From Phallusia mammillata (Eukaryota > Chordata > Ascidiacea > Phlebobranchia > Ascidiidae), in assembly GCA_003260075.1 (NCBI GenBank), contig QLIY01000001.1, forward strand, positions 248,001 to 312,000: DNA of 64,000 bases, given 5' to 3'. The notes beneath the pieces were generated by a model. That model saw nothing but the letters and a program-made list of their open reading frames with translations, ran no database searches and was not told the DNA's origin. The position numbers were made by a program, and so were the translations under genes. Shown one piece after another: positions 21,505 through 33,333 of this stretch; within the stretch, counting starts at the first letter, position 1, and the number at the start of each line of letters is the position of its first letter.

Positions 21505-24500
21505 TTAGGTGTATCGAGCTTTCTCATTGGCCAGAGCAAGGCGCCTTATGTTTCCAATGCAACCGGCTGCGGCCTCCTGCAAGGCGTTGTCCGACGAACC
21601 GACCATGTTCAACAACATCTGGAAACAAATTCACATTGACCGCAAAGTTCAAAATGAAGCACTCACATACAGGGCTCGAAATTAGTTTGAGTCAAGTTGG
21701 AAATCTTGCTATTTTTATGAGAAAATCTACTAACACCATACCCCACGGGAGACCCAAACTTAGCTAATTTTCGATAGGTGGCGCAAAGAGCACTTTTCAC
21801 ACTTAAAACGTTATATCTCCCAAAATGCTCATGATTAGAGCTATTAGGGTCGTGGTAAGCTATTAGCATTTACAATTCAATAGAAAAAGCAAAAGAACTT
21901 AGTTACTAATGTAAAACTTTTAAAAACTTCCCAACCCAACCCCTCTTTAGCCGCTAAATAAAAAATTCAGCTCTTTACGCCACCTTGTGAAAGTGGATCA
22001 CCCGCGAGGTATGGTGTTAATAGCTCTAACTAGAAATTTAGCTATTTTCATGTTACCTTGACAACGCCATTCTCGTGCATTGTGATGCAATTATCCGGAT
22101 CACGTGACAGCTGGTAGAGCGCCTGCGCAGTGGAGCGATGAACCTGGGGGTCATTCGATTTGAGGTAACCCACCAGAGGTGCGACTGCCCCCTCGCGTCC
22201 AAACGACACCCGGTTATTCCCCCAAGTGCAACAGCGAGCAATAGCTTCCGCTAGGTGGCGCCGAAGCTTGTCGTTGGTCTGTGACGAAATGGATGTTATG
22301 TTTACCTATTTGTTTTCGTTTTAAAAAAGAAAAGATTGCTTCCGCTAGCTAGAACTAGTTGTAGTTGTTTCAGACTTGGGCTACATATGAGATGAGAAAA
22401 AATAAACAACTACTTATCGGTAGAACACGAATTCATTACTGGGATCAGCCCTGAAGCGTTTATGCAGACCAGCGATCACGGTACACTCATATATGAATCA
22501 TAGTAGGTCAGGCGTAACGCATTTAATGTCCCGCCTTGCGTACTTTGATCACCTATTTATCGTTTTCTTTCGTGTTTAAACTTTGCCGCATTGTTATGTT
22601 TATCTTTTCTTGCGCTTAAAAACCTCAACTAACGTTTACTACACGGATTTTAAGCACAATTATACCCTGACGCTTAATCTAGCATTTAGGCTTACCGTAG
22701 TAGCAAGCTTGGCCAGCATCGGCACAACACCGTGGTCAGTTATAACCGCGAGATTCTCTTCATCTTTCGCGATGTTAGCGATTGCTGCACACACGCTCGC
22801 AAGAACCTCAAGATCGTTGGATTTGAGGAGAGACACAATGAGTTCGAGGCCTCCCACAAACGATCTGACCATTTCTCCCGCATCTTTCGCATTCTCAATA
22901 CAAGGACAAACTGCCCAAGCTGCTGAGGCTTGAACTTCTGGGTTCTGGTTTTTCAGTAGCGACCACAGAAGCCTCACACCGTCAAGTTTGTCGATGATTC
23001 TGTGGTAAATAGAAGTTTTGATGCAGAGGCAATGCAATACAGGCTGTTGTGTAGGGTGAAAAGAATTAGGACCTTATATAATCTCAGTTCATAAAAAACA
23101 TAGATATATGTAATGATATGTACTTATACAGACATAATGCCCGGTTAAGCGCATAATCCCTTTAATTGACTTAATACGTGAAATTTTCCTAATCGCATAG
23201 AAAAATATTGGCAAATTGGGTTCGCAAGTAACAAGATTCGTCTGTCTTTAGCTTTCTCATTCAAATAGAATGGGTTTAAAGAAAAATGTTTGTTTAATGG
23301 CTGTAGCTGTATTGGGAAATTTACCGACATTGTTTTTTATTTACATTCACCCTGAGGTCACGCTGTGTGCGTGTTTAAAAAAAGAAAAGTAACGTTAGAG
23401 GCTGCTACTTACGCCATGTTGTCAGGTTCTGTTGCGCATGCGCCAACCGCCTTAGTGACGTTAACAAGTAGAGCTTGGTTGGTTCCAGTGAGCAGATGTA
23501 CCAGGGATGGGATTCCGCCAGCTTTACGGATCACGAGTCGATTTGCAGGTTCCTGGGCACATTCGCCAAGAGCACCAACCACATTCACTAATACCTCCTC
23601 TGGTTGGTCGTTCAACAATGAAACAAGCTGCTCTATTGCTTTCAGTTGCTGAAATCTGAACATAATGTGATTATAAAAAGAACATAAATTCATAACTGCT
23701 ATGCCAGCGGTTCACAACCAGGGCCCATGGTCCCCCAGGGGGTTCACCAGAAACACCCACTAAAAGCCATTTTCTTTTTTAATGCACATAAATAAGTGTG
23801 TGTTGCAAATAACTTTATTTCCTAATTTAATCGACTGTTTCACATACAATTTGTCGATTTTGAGGTTTTTTACGATTAAGGTTTCTTGTGTAGTCTACTC
23901 GACCCGCTTAAGACTGAAATTAGTACCGAATTCCAAAACGAGGCCCAAAAGTTACTTTTAGGGGGCCACGGTCCACAGAAGGTTGAGAAGCACTGGTCAA
24001 TGCAGACCAGTGATCACGGCACACTCATATATAAATCGCAGTACGCCAGGCCCATTGAAGGTGTTATACCGATCAGCCGGTAACCAAGCATTCCCATAAG
24101 CCAAGGCATAGGCTGGGTTCGAGTCCCACCGCAGGCTAGATTTTTTGGTATAACGCCTTCAGCAGGCCTGGCATACTGTGAGGGATTCAAATGGTTTTTC
24201 ACATTTTTGATCTCAATGACCTTTTTAAACTAAACTGTGATGACATCAAAAGAATGCGACTAATTTCAAAACTACGTCAAACACAGGAATGCACTTATAC
24301 GTACTCGACTGAGGGACAATTTTGGTTGTTACCTTTCGACGTTTTGCGGGCTGATGGCACATTTCCATATAGCGCCGGTAGCGGCAGCCAGCAATTCCTT
24401 GTTGTCCGACTGGGGCAACAGCGCCACTAGCGGATCCAAACCACCATATTGCCGCACGAGGTCTCTTGTCTCCTTATCCTCGGCACACTAACGAAAATAT

Positions 24501-27333
24501 TAGATTTTAATTCCCACCAAAAAACAAATTTAGAATATAGTGAATGATTCATTTTAACTTTTTATAGTCTGGTATAACTCTCTGAAAGTTGTTTTTGATT
24601 AAGTTTCCTTTCAAATGCCATGAAAACATTTACTGTGTTAGGTTTCTATTTGAATGAGACACTGATGATGCTTAAAAAAGCGAAATGCATTTGTTTTGAT
24701 AAACAAATAAAACACAGCGTCAGATTTAGTGGTTTTTCACACTGAATTTTCTTGTATTAGGTTTGGTCATTTTTATGCTGTACCTTGAATATAGCTGCGG
24801 CGCAATGCATTTGAAGTTCGCTGTTTTTGCTTCCCAGGTTCTGCACAAGGTCTTCAATCATTCCCTCAGTTCGAATCGACAGACGGTAGTTGGGCTGCGA
24901 GAATATCACGTGACGTTATATTTCCTACCACGTGTTCCACTACAGTGTCCACAAACTAACGGATTAGTTGAATACACTTGAAACAAAACGATACGTGTTG
25001 CTTCATAAAATAACTCCACATTAAAAGCTGAATAAAGTCTGTGGTGTGTGGGATTCGAACCCACGACAGTTGACTAACCGGGCACAAAGTATATAATAAA
25101 CCAGGTTTCTTAGAAAGTTGATAACATTAATGAAAGTCAGGTATAAAGGTTTCTTTCCAAAAAAGTTTGGAAACTACTTAAAATGCTTCAAAATACCTTC
25201 ATTGACCAAACCAGAGCCAAAACATTTTTCACGTCTACAGCACCAACGCAATACTGACCTCCGATGCGCATTCTTGCAATGTTCCAACCACGGGAATAAG
25301 CATTTCCTCATACGAGCATTTGAGAAGCTTTGCAAGCATAGGAATCGCCCCTGCTTTGCGGATTGCGTGTTTGTTCTTGGTTGATTTGCTGCAACTCCAC
25401 AACGCCAACGCGCCAGACCTCGCCACTTGTACATCCTTCGACGTATCCGAGGACGTATCCTGACAGTCCAACAACGCCACCTGGTGTACAAAAATATCAC
25501 TGTGAGGTTACTACAACACAATGCTGTTTTGGTGGATAGGGCTTATATTTGGATAGTTAAAGCCAATTTTAAATCTATTTCATTTCATTTGGAAATATAA
25601 TAACCTTTAAGCCGGGCACGTTTTCAGCTTTTGGGGTAGAGCATTGTTAAAGCGTAAGAAAATGTTCATTCTAATACTTACAATACAAAATTAATGTGAA
25701 ACCAATAAATTGCGTTTCTGTATGTAATGATATCCCGAGAATATATGATTTAACGAAGTTTATATAACTAACGGAAGTAAATTAACTATATAGCCCTTTT
25801 GGCAATCGTTTATTTATACCGACGTTTCGGCGTCCTATACAAGTCGCATTTATCAGGGTAAATAAAACTGAAGTAGATTGAGTTACCAGTTTTTTGATGC
25901 CACCCCCCCCCCTGGCAATCGTTTATTTATACCGACGTTTCGGCGTCCTATACAAGTCGCCTTTATCAGGGTAAATAACTCTGAAGTAGATTGAGTTACC
26001 AGTTTTTTGATGCCGCCATGTTGTCTCACAGTTCGCCTAGCTCGTCTGAACTTCGCCACATTAGCAATGGTTTCTGCCGCCAAACACTTTAGTTCCTTGT
26101 TGTGCGATTGCAATATTCTAACCATGGTTTGTAGACCACCAAGATCAGCGATTGCTCGGCGAATTTGAATGTTGCGGCTGATTTCTTTCAGGATTTTCAG
26201 TGAACCGATCTAAACCAAGTATGGTGTTGGTTAAGCTCGGCAAGTGCAGGCTACATATAAGAATCTGTGTACTGGAAGTATGCTTTGTTGGTTAGATATA
26301 TAACATTTTATATGTAAAGATGATTAAGTCATACACGGTGCAGCAAAATAACTTTTTTGGTGCTTTTATATTCCTACCTATTAATCACCAAATATTTCCA
26401 AATTCTTTTTCATTTTTTCTCAAAATTGTACTGAGTGAAAAAGTGGTTTTTGAAATATATTACTATGCACGATGCACTCACATTCATGAAAATTATTTTA
26501 GCATACACAATGCCTAAACCTAAATATCAGTAATATGCTTGACTTATTTAGACAGCAAGACAAACAACACATAGACCCCCCCCCCCAATATTCTAACCAT
26601 GGTTTGTAGACCACCAAGATCAGCGATTGCTCGCCGAATTTGAATGTTGCGGCTGATTTCCTTCAGGATTTTTAACGAGCCGATCTAAACCAAGTATTGT
26701 GTTCGTTAAGCTCGGCATTAGTTTATAAGTGCAGGCTACATATAAGAATCTGTGTACTGGAAGTATGCTTTGTTAGTTAGATATATAACATTTTATATGT
26801 AAAGATGGTTAAGTCATACACGGTGCAGCAAAACAACTTTTTAGGCGCTTTTCATATTCTTATTAATCACTAAATATTTATAATTCCTATTCACCTTTTC
26901 TCTAATTTGTATAAAGTGAAAAATATTATAGCATAGCCTACACAATGCCTAAACCTAAATAAATGTAAAATACTGGTACTATTTAGATAGCTAGGCAAAC
27001 AACACATGGCCACATAATAGTCATTTGGTATTGCGCACCTTGCATTTATTTTCATCCGTATCCAGCAAATTGATGAGGACTTCTAAACCTCCAACATCCC
27101 TGATTGCCAATTGACAAGTTTCTTGAGTCAGATTAAAATCCCGCATCGAGCATAGAGCAATGATGGTGGCAGTCTGGTTGCCTCCCTTCAAATACTTTAC
27201 CAACTTCTGAATCTGCCAGTACTCCGATGGAAGGTCTGATCCAGCATCCTGCCTCCGATCCTGGATTTCCTCTTCTTCATCTGATTCATCCGAACTCTCA
27301 CTCATGTCTTCATCCTCTAGAGGAGTTTTTCGG
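21505..27333 (-). CDS. ODAD2: ODAD2 armadillo-repeat region (exons 12-20)
   Basis: Exon 12 (27039-27333) holds an acidic Ser/Glu stretch, then [20 protein letters not shown], the start of the armadillo superhelix. Exons 13-20 carry successive 40-42-residue repeats, for example [20 protein letters not shown] (exon 13), [11 protein letters not shown] (14), [14 protein letters not shown] (16), [19 protein letters not shown] (17) and [20 protein letters not shown] (18). The gene ends with [17 protein letters not shown] and a TAA at 21505-21507. Partial second-allele pieces of exon 13 occur at 26587-26690 and 25883-25902; they are not extra exons. Confidence 0.95.
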
Positions 27334-30300
27334 CTGTGACGTAACAAATAGGAGATAATAATAAAGAATCATGGAGCGTGTATGACCAGGGGTGTACAAA
27401 CTTTTTAAATGGGGGAATTTTTAGGTAGAACTACTAACGTAAGAACTCACAGTAGTCAGGTTTGGGAATTTCCGCTAAGTGCCAAATGTTTATCAGGCGA
27501 AGATGCCCGCGGGCCGACCTTTATTGGAAGTTTTTAATCGTGGAATTAGAAGACAAATATGCGGGCTTTAAAGAAATTGTCAGATTTTGTTGCGTCAGCA
27601 CCGTGTATATTTCCTTTTTGACTGCTAAAGAAAGTCGCCACAACCCAAAAACTTAATCCAAACTATGGGGTAGGATTCAAATTTTTTTTCAGCCGGTTCT
27701 ATCACAAAAGTCATATTTTTTAGCCGGTTCTATCACAAAAAGTCCATTGACAGTTACCAGTAATGCTAACCGGTTCGCTGATCTCATTAAATTTCGAACC
27801 GGCTGAATCCCACCACTGAATATAAGCCTACACGGGCCGCACTTCGAACACCTCTGGTATATGACAGACAGTGTTGTCTTGGTCATCATTACAACTTCTA
27901 TATCGTGAATGTAATTAAAAGAAAAATCGGCCAAATTTCATTAAACAAATTCAAAAAATATTATTCTCATTTCTGCCGTTTTCTAATAAATCTATAAGTG
28001 ATGGATTGTAAACATAAGATCACTAAAATTTATTTGAGACTGGATATCTGATGGACGAAATCGCTTTTTTACTTCATTACCTTTCATAACTTTGCCTCAC
28101 TTTATATGCTAAAAACTTTATATGCTGTGCTAAGCTATAACTCCGATTTAACTTACTTTAAATCAAAAACCTTTTCTACAAAACTATAAACTAACAAACC
28201 AAAGCCAATGTACTTACAGCTGCTTTAGATAAACGAGACTCTTTCTAATCTCAGCATCGTCCAACTCATGATCGTCCATTTTTGGAAATCCTGAAACAAA
28301 ATCTGCCTGAAAACTTTTCACTGCAACAACTCCCAATAAAACTGAATTTCTTTCAACAAACAAACATAAAACGTCTGTTACGTCATAACCTCGTCTGTGA
28401 CCTGCTGTTAAGTAATAATCGCACCTTGCAGCTACATAGTTTCGACAACGTTTTGGGACTGTTTTTGATTTTCAACAAATATTCATTTCACAAACTATTT
28501 ACTTGCTTAAAGTTGCCCAAAATGTCCACGTTAATCGCCTTCTTTTTCAACCATATTACGCCGGGCGTATTAAAGGCGTTATACCGAATCAGTCGGCCAC
28601 CAAGCATTCCCATATGGCAGTGGTTCTCAAACTTTTTTGTGCGCGACCCAAACCTGAGCTTTATGAACATGCAGCGACCCAAGCCTCAAACATCAAAAAA
28701 TGTATTTTTTATTTCTTTCCCCCCCCCCTATCATTCCCCTGCTATGACGTTACAATCGCCGTGTGCGTAACAGAATATTGGAAGGCTATTGTCCGTATGT
28801 TGTAATGATTGGTTCATTCTGCCGAACAACGTGGTCGAGTGAGGCTTTATTTTGCTGTGGTAGTACTGTAGCTAAACTCTCAGAAAACCACTTACTTATG
28901 ATGCAACACTCCAAGGTAACGAGAAAAAAGCCAAATAAAATGCCGATGATACAATAATTCAGTCATGACTAGGAAGTGAAAATACTTGAAAAATCAAATG
29001 AAAAAAGTTCATTTAGGCAGAATTGAATCACCATAGCGCGACCCATTTTTTGACCCTGCGCNCGACCCTGCAGGTTTACATGCTGCAACGTCATAAACGC
29101 AGAACCACTGCCATATGGCCAGTGCCGGATTAAGGGTCTGCTGGCCTGTAGGCACATTTTATAAGTGGCCCGAAAATCATGGTTGCCAACTAAAAAATTA
29201 TAATTATCAGTGTTGCCAAATCATTGTCGCAAAGATCGTTGTTACAAAGTGGCCTGGATTTTTGACTGGCCTGTAGGCACGTTTGCCTAATGGTTAATCC
29301 GGCACTGCATATGGCAATGCACAGGCTAGATTTTTCTGTGGGATTGAGATGTTTCTACCCTACGCCATGACATATCGGTAACGCCTTTAATACACCTAGC
29401 GTACTATGGTATATGAGTATGCCACGGTCGCTGGTTTGCATAGGCACATTGAGCTGATCCCAGTATGAATGTATACCCCCCCCCCTACTATGGTATATGA
29501 GTATGCCACGGTCGCTGGTTTGCATAGGCACATAGAGCTGATCCCAGTATGAATGTATCTGTTTATCTTAACCACTTTCTTTTTACTTATAGTTGAAGCA
29601 TACATCAACGGCAAACTAACAAGGCCTTCGGTTAGTAATGGACACTCTGTAATCTAAAAAAAACGGTAGCTAATGTTGATTTACTTGAAGTAGGAAGGAC
29701 GCCTTGGTGCGATCTGATTGGTCGTTGGTTGTGACTTCTTGCGCTTTTGTTCCGTAATTTTCTCAGTTTTCCGACTTTCCTCCAAACTTTTCCACTTAAG
29801 AGACGGTTGCATGGTCCGTTTCTTATCCTTGCCCGCTTTACCTGAAAATAATTGTTACGTTATTCAATCGTTCCTTAGCTAGGAACACAAAAGCAGAACA
29901 GCCTTAACGCGAGTAGATGTGTAGTTTCGCAGGCATTTACGTTTTTTGTTGTTTCGTTGTTGTATAGGTTACAGGCTATTTACAATTCTCATTTTTTGCA
30001 TTCGGATATTGTTTAAACACGGTGTGGCTGCAGCGCGTTATACCAATTGTGCCATCACTGTTTTGCGCTCCATAACGTTGCGCAGCTATTTCCGACTTGG
30101 TGATTGTTTTAGTGCAATTGTGTCGCTTTGTTCTTTCGTTCACCTTTCTTTCCACCATCTTTCAAGGTCTTCTGCTGTTTCTCGGACGGCGCATCTTCTT
30201 CCTTCTCATTCTCAGCCGACTGATCCGAAGTTATCGTCGCTTCTTTCTCAAATTCCCTCGATATATCTTCTTGGATCGAAAACTCCTGCAAACAATAAAA

Positions 30301-33262
30301 TCTTGGTTTATCAGTTTTGGGTGATTTCATTTGGTTTGTATTTAAAAAAATCAAAACATTTTACTAGGATAGCCGGTTCCATATTTTGTCTCTCTGTGTA
30401 TATTAAATACAAAATGCTTTTTTCACAACATAGTCCCAAAATGAAAGTAAAAAATAAAAGAGACTGGCCATGTTATTTACAAATATATTGGCGTGTATGT
30501 TTCTTTTCAGGGTCATTAAATCAAATTTAGGAAATTTCAGCATAAAAACCAATTAATTGTTTTACAAACAAATAAACTAAAGCAACCAATTTAGTGGTTT
30601 TTAGTACTAAAATTCCTGAAAAAGTGCACATAAACACAGAAAATAAAACTAAGAATAAAAAAAAACTACCAACCCTCTTGGCAATGTTTTCAGAAAACTT
30701 GCTTGATTTCTCTCTGAGCAAGGTAACAAGGTCCTTGTAAACCTCGCTGCACTTATCAAACTTTACTTGTTGAGTTTCCTCTTCAAAGCCCTTTAAACAT
30801 TTTCAACTTAGCTCATACAAGGTCAAGTCTATATCAAGGACAACCACTTTCCTATTCTAGTCTAAGAACAAGTTTTATGTCACACCAATAACAGAAATGG
30901 GGTTAAATACACCTATATTATTTTAAATATAGTTACAATGATCACAAAATGTCTTGTAATTTACAATAATGTGATCTTTTATAACCTGGATCTTGGTCTT
31001 TTATAACCAAGACCAGGTTATAAAACACATTTTTAAGCACATTTAAACAAAATTGTTTTGATATATTGGCAGCATTATATGTTGTCGGCCATTATACGTT
31101 AGAAACTCGAACTTACTCCATTAACATAGCATCCATAAGTGCTTGCAGTTACACAGAATCTGTCCCCATCGTGTGGCTTCACCAAGATGTAGCAAATATC
31201 ACCATGGACTTGTCGCCATGGCAATGCCCGACATTCATTTGAGAATGTATCCTCTGCAAGAAAGGTATTTTACAACATACATACAAAACATTATTTCTTT
31301 GGTTTGTTGTTGTAGTTAAAGGGACTTCTAATCAAATGATTATTGCTTTGAAGTGATGCCCCCCCCCCCATACATACAAAACATTATTTCTTTGGTTTGT
31401 TGTTGTAGTTAAAGGGTCTTCTAATCAAATGATTATTGCTTTGAAGTGATTTTTTTTACAATTGCCCATTTCAAATATTTATGATGTATAATATGCATAT
31501 ATTATATGCAATACAATGTTTTTCCTATATAACAGCTCCCAGGAATTAGTGTTGTTATTGCCAAATCATATTTGATCTTTACCTGTCATATAGTCTCCTT
31601 AGCTGTGATAAATATACATTTCTACAAAAACTTACTGGAGGTAAAATCAATTTCCTTCAACGGGGTATTTCCGCCATCGCCAGAAAATGATTTCAACAAC
31701 TGGACTTCAGCATTTATTGCAGCTGGATTCAATCTCACTTGCCTGTATAATAATTTGCCATTCAATATAACATACCACTGGATAAAATAAATAATTCAAC
31801 TAATTCAAAAAAACTCAACTCCACTCAATTACACAACAAACATGTATAAAAAAGCTGTGAGTGTTTGTACTGAACATATAAGAGTGATTCTGTTACTCTG
31901 AAAATGTTTTCCCATAGGATGTACAAAAAAGTTTTTAACATGTTGTGTGATAATAGAGCTACATTTGATTTAATCACAAAATACCTACTTTGAAATTTCT
32001 TGCATTGAAGAGTCCAGCAGGCGTTTGTCAAATTGTTGGAACATCAGATACAAGTTGAGCTGAAGGGCTGACTCTCTTGACTCATCAGTTTTACTCTGTA
32101 AAATAACATGATCAAATTATTACAATTTAGTTTTATTGCAATTTCCTTTTTTGGAAAGTGTTAAACATTTATTTAGCTAATAATGAACAGGTCAAAAACA
32201 TGTCACTAGTTTTTACCTTTTCTACCATCCTGATAATAGTAGAGTCTTCAGAATCAACTGTAGCAAAAGCAGGCCCAAGAATCTTCACCAGTGGATCACG
32301 ATTTGCTGCAAAAACAATGATTTTCAAATTGATTAAGACATGATATTGTAAGTAAAACTCGGTTACTGACTTTTTACTGGAAACTATAAATTCACTTCCG
32401 ACAAAATTATATTACATTGACAAACATAAATTGATGGCATGAGCATTTGCCGAAACATTTAAACGATAAAGCATGCTGCTTTTTACATCTATTTGGGCTG
32501 TTATATTCTCATGACACTTATGAACAAATCCTTATGTTGCAGAACTGGTTAAATTTTCACCTTCCAGGCACATTCGTGTTTCGATGATGCGCTTTTCTTT
32601 GGCAAGTTTCAGTACATTTGAGGCCTGTTCTAAGTTTCGAATCTTTAGCATTCCTCCAGACAGTTCAGACAATGCTGTACCACTCTCATCTTTTTCTTGT
32701 GAAGTCACTTCAGTTGCACTGTGAATAAATAGGAGCTTCAAACAGTGTTATGAAAACTTTATTCTACATACCAAGGTAATATTATAATTACATATTCTAT
32801 CGTTCTTACAGTAATTTTAAATCTTAAATATCCTTTTTTTGAATCACAAAACTGGTTTTTAAGATAATATTGAACTGATAACAACTGCAACAATAGTTTT
32901 TTTTCCAGTAATGATTTGACACTTTGAACTAATACAATCACATGGTCATATTTATGAGTGTTTTTTAAACATTTTTGCCTTACATTTGTTTTCCTTAGCA
33001 TTAATATTTCGGGCATATGTTTTTCACCCCCCCCCCTAGTTTTTTTTCCAGTAATGATTTGACACTTTGAACTAATACAATCACGTGGTCATATTTATGA
33101 GTGTTTTTTAAACATTTTTGACTTACACTTGTTTTCCTTAGCATTAATATTTCGGGCATATGTTTTTCTATAACTAACCCAATGTCATAGCCAGATGTAA
33201 ATGCTGAAGATGTGAGTGAACTCTCCCAGGATAAAGCTTCTTTGAAAACCAACTTTCCTTCT

Positions 33263-33333
<71 letters not shown>

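Larger units (their letters stand above)
28545..29580. mobile_element. Foldback element carrying two nested hAT-like insertions
   Basis: Outer element: GGCGTTATACCGAATCAGTC at 28576 onward and GGTAACGCCTTTAATACACC near 29380 are its arms. It was split by two hAT-like elements at the same CCATATGG target. The right arm is present twice around C at 29476-29485 (29402-29475 and 29486-29558), an allele overlap. The whole pile lies in ODAD2 intron 10. Confidence 0.75.

Noticed and set aside
26587..26690. Apparent second copy of ODAD2 exon 13
   Set aside because: It begins at a C run inside the exon and is the other haplotype.
27464..27473. Perfect NF-kB-type decamer GGGAATTTCC
   Set aside because: A single 10-mer in an ODAD2 intron is expected by chance in 64 kb and has no supporting context.
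28282..28770. 162-codon plus-strand frame
   Set aside because: It runs through an ODAD2 intron, a foldback repeat and a C run; an artefact.
29946..30530. 194-codon plus-strand frame, the longest in the window
   Set aside because: It lies antisense to ODAD2 exon 9 and introns and resembles no protein; a shadow of the real exon.
33001..33333. Glycine-rich N-terminus (about 22 Gly) on the minus strand
   Set aside because: It is the 68-C gap inside ODAD2 exon 2 read in reverse.
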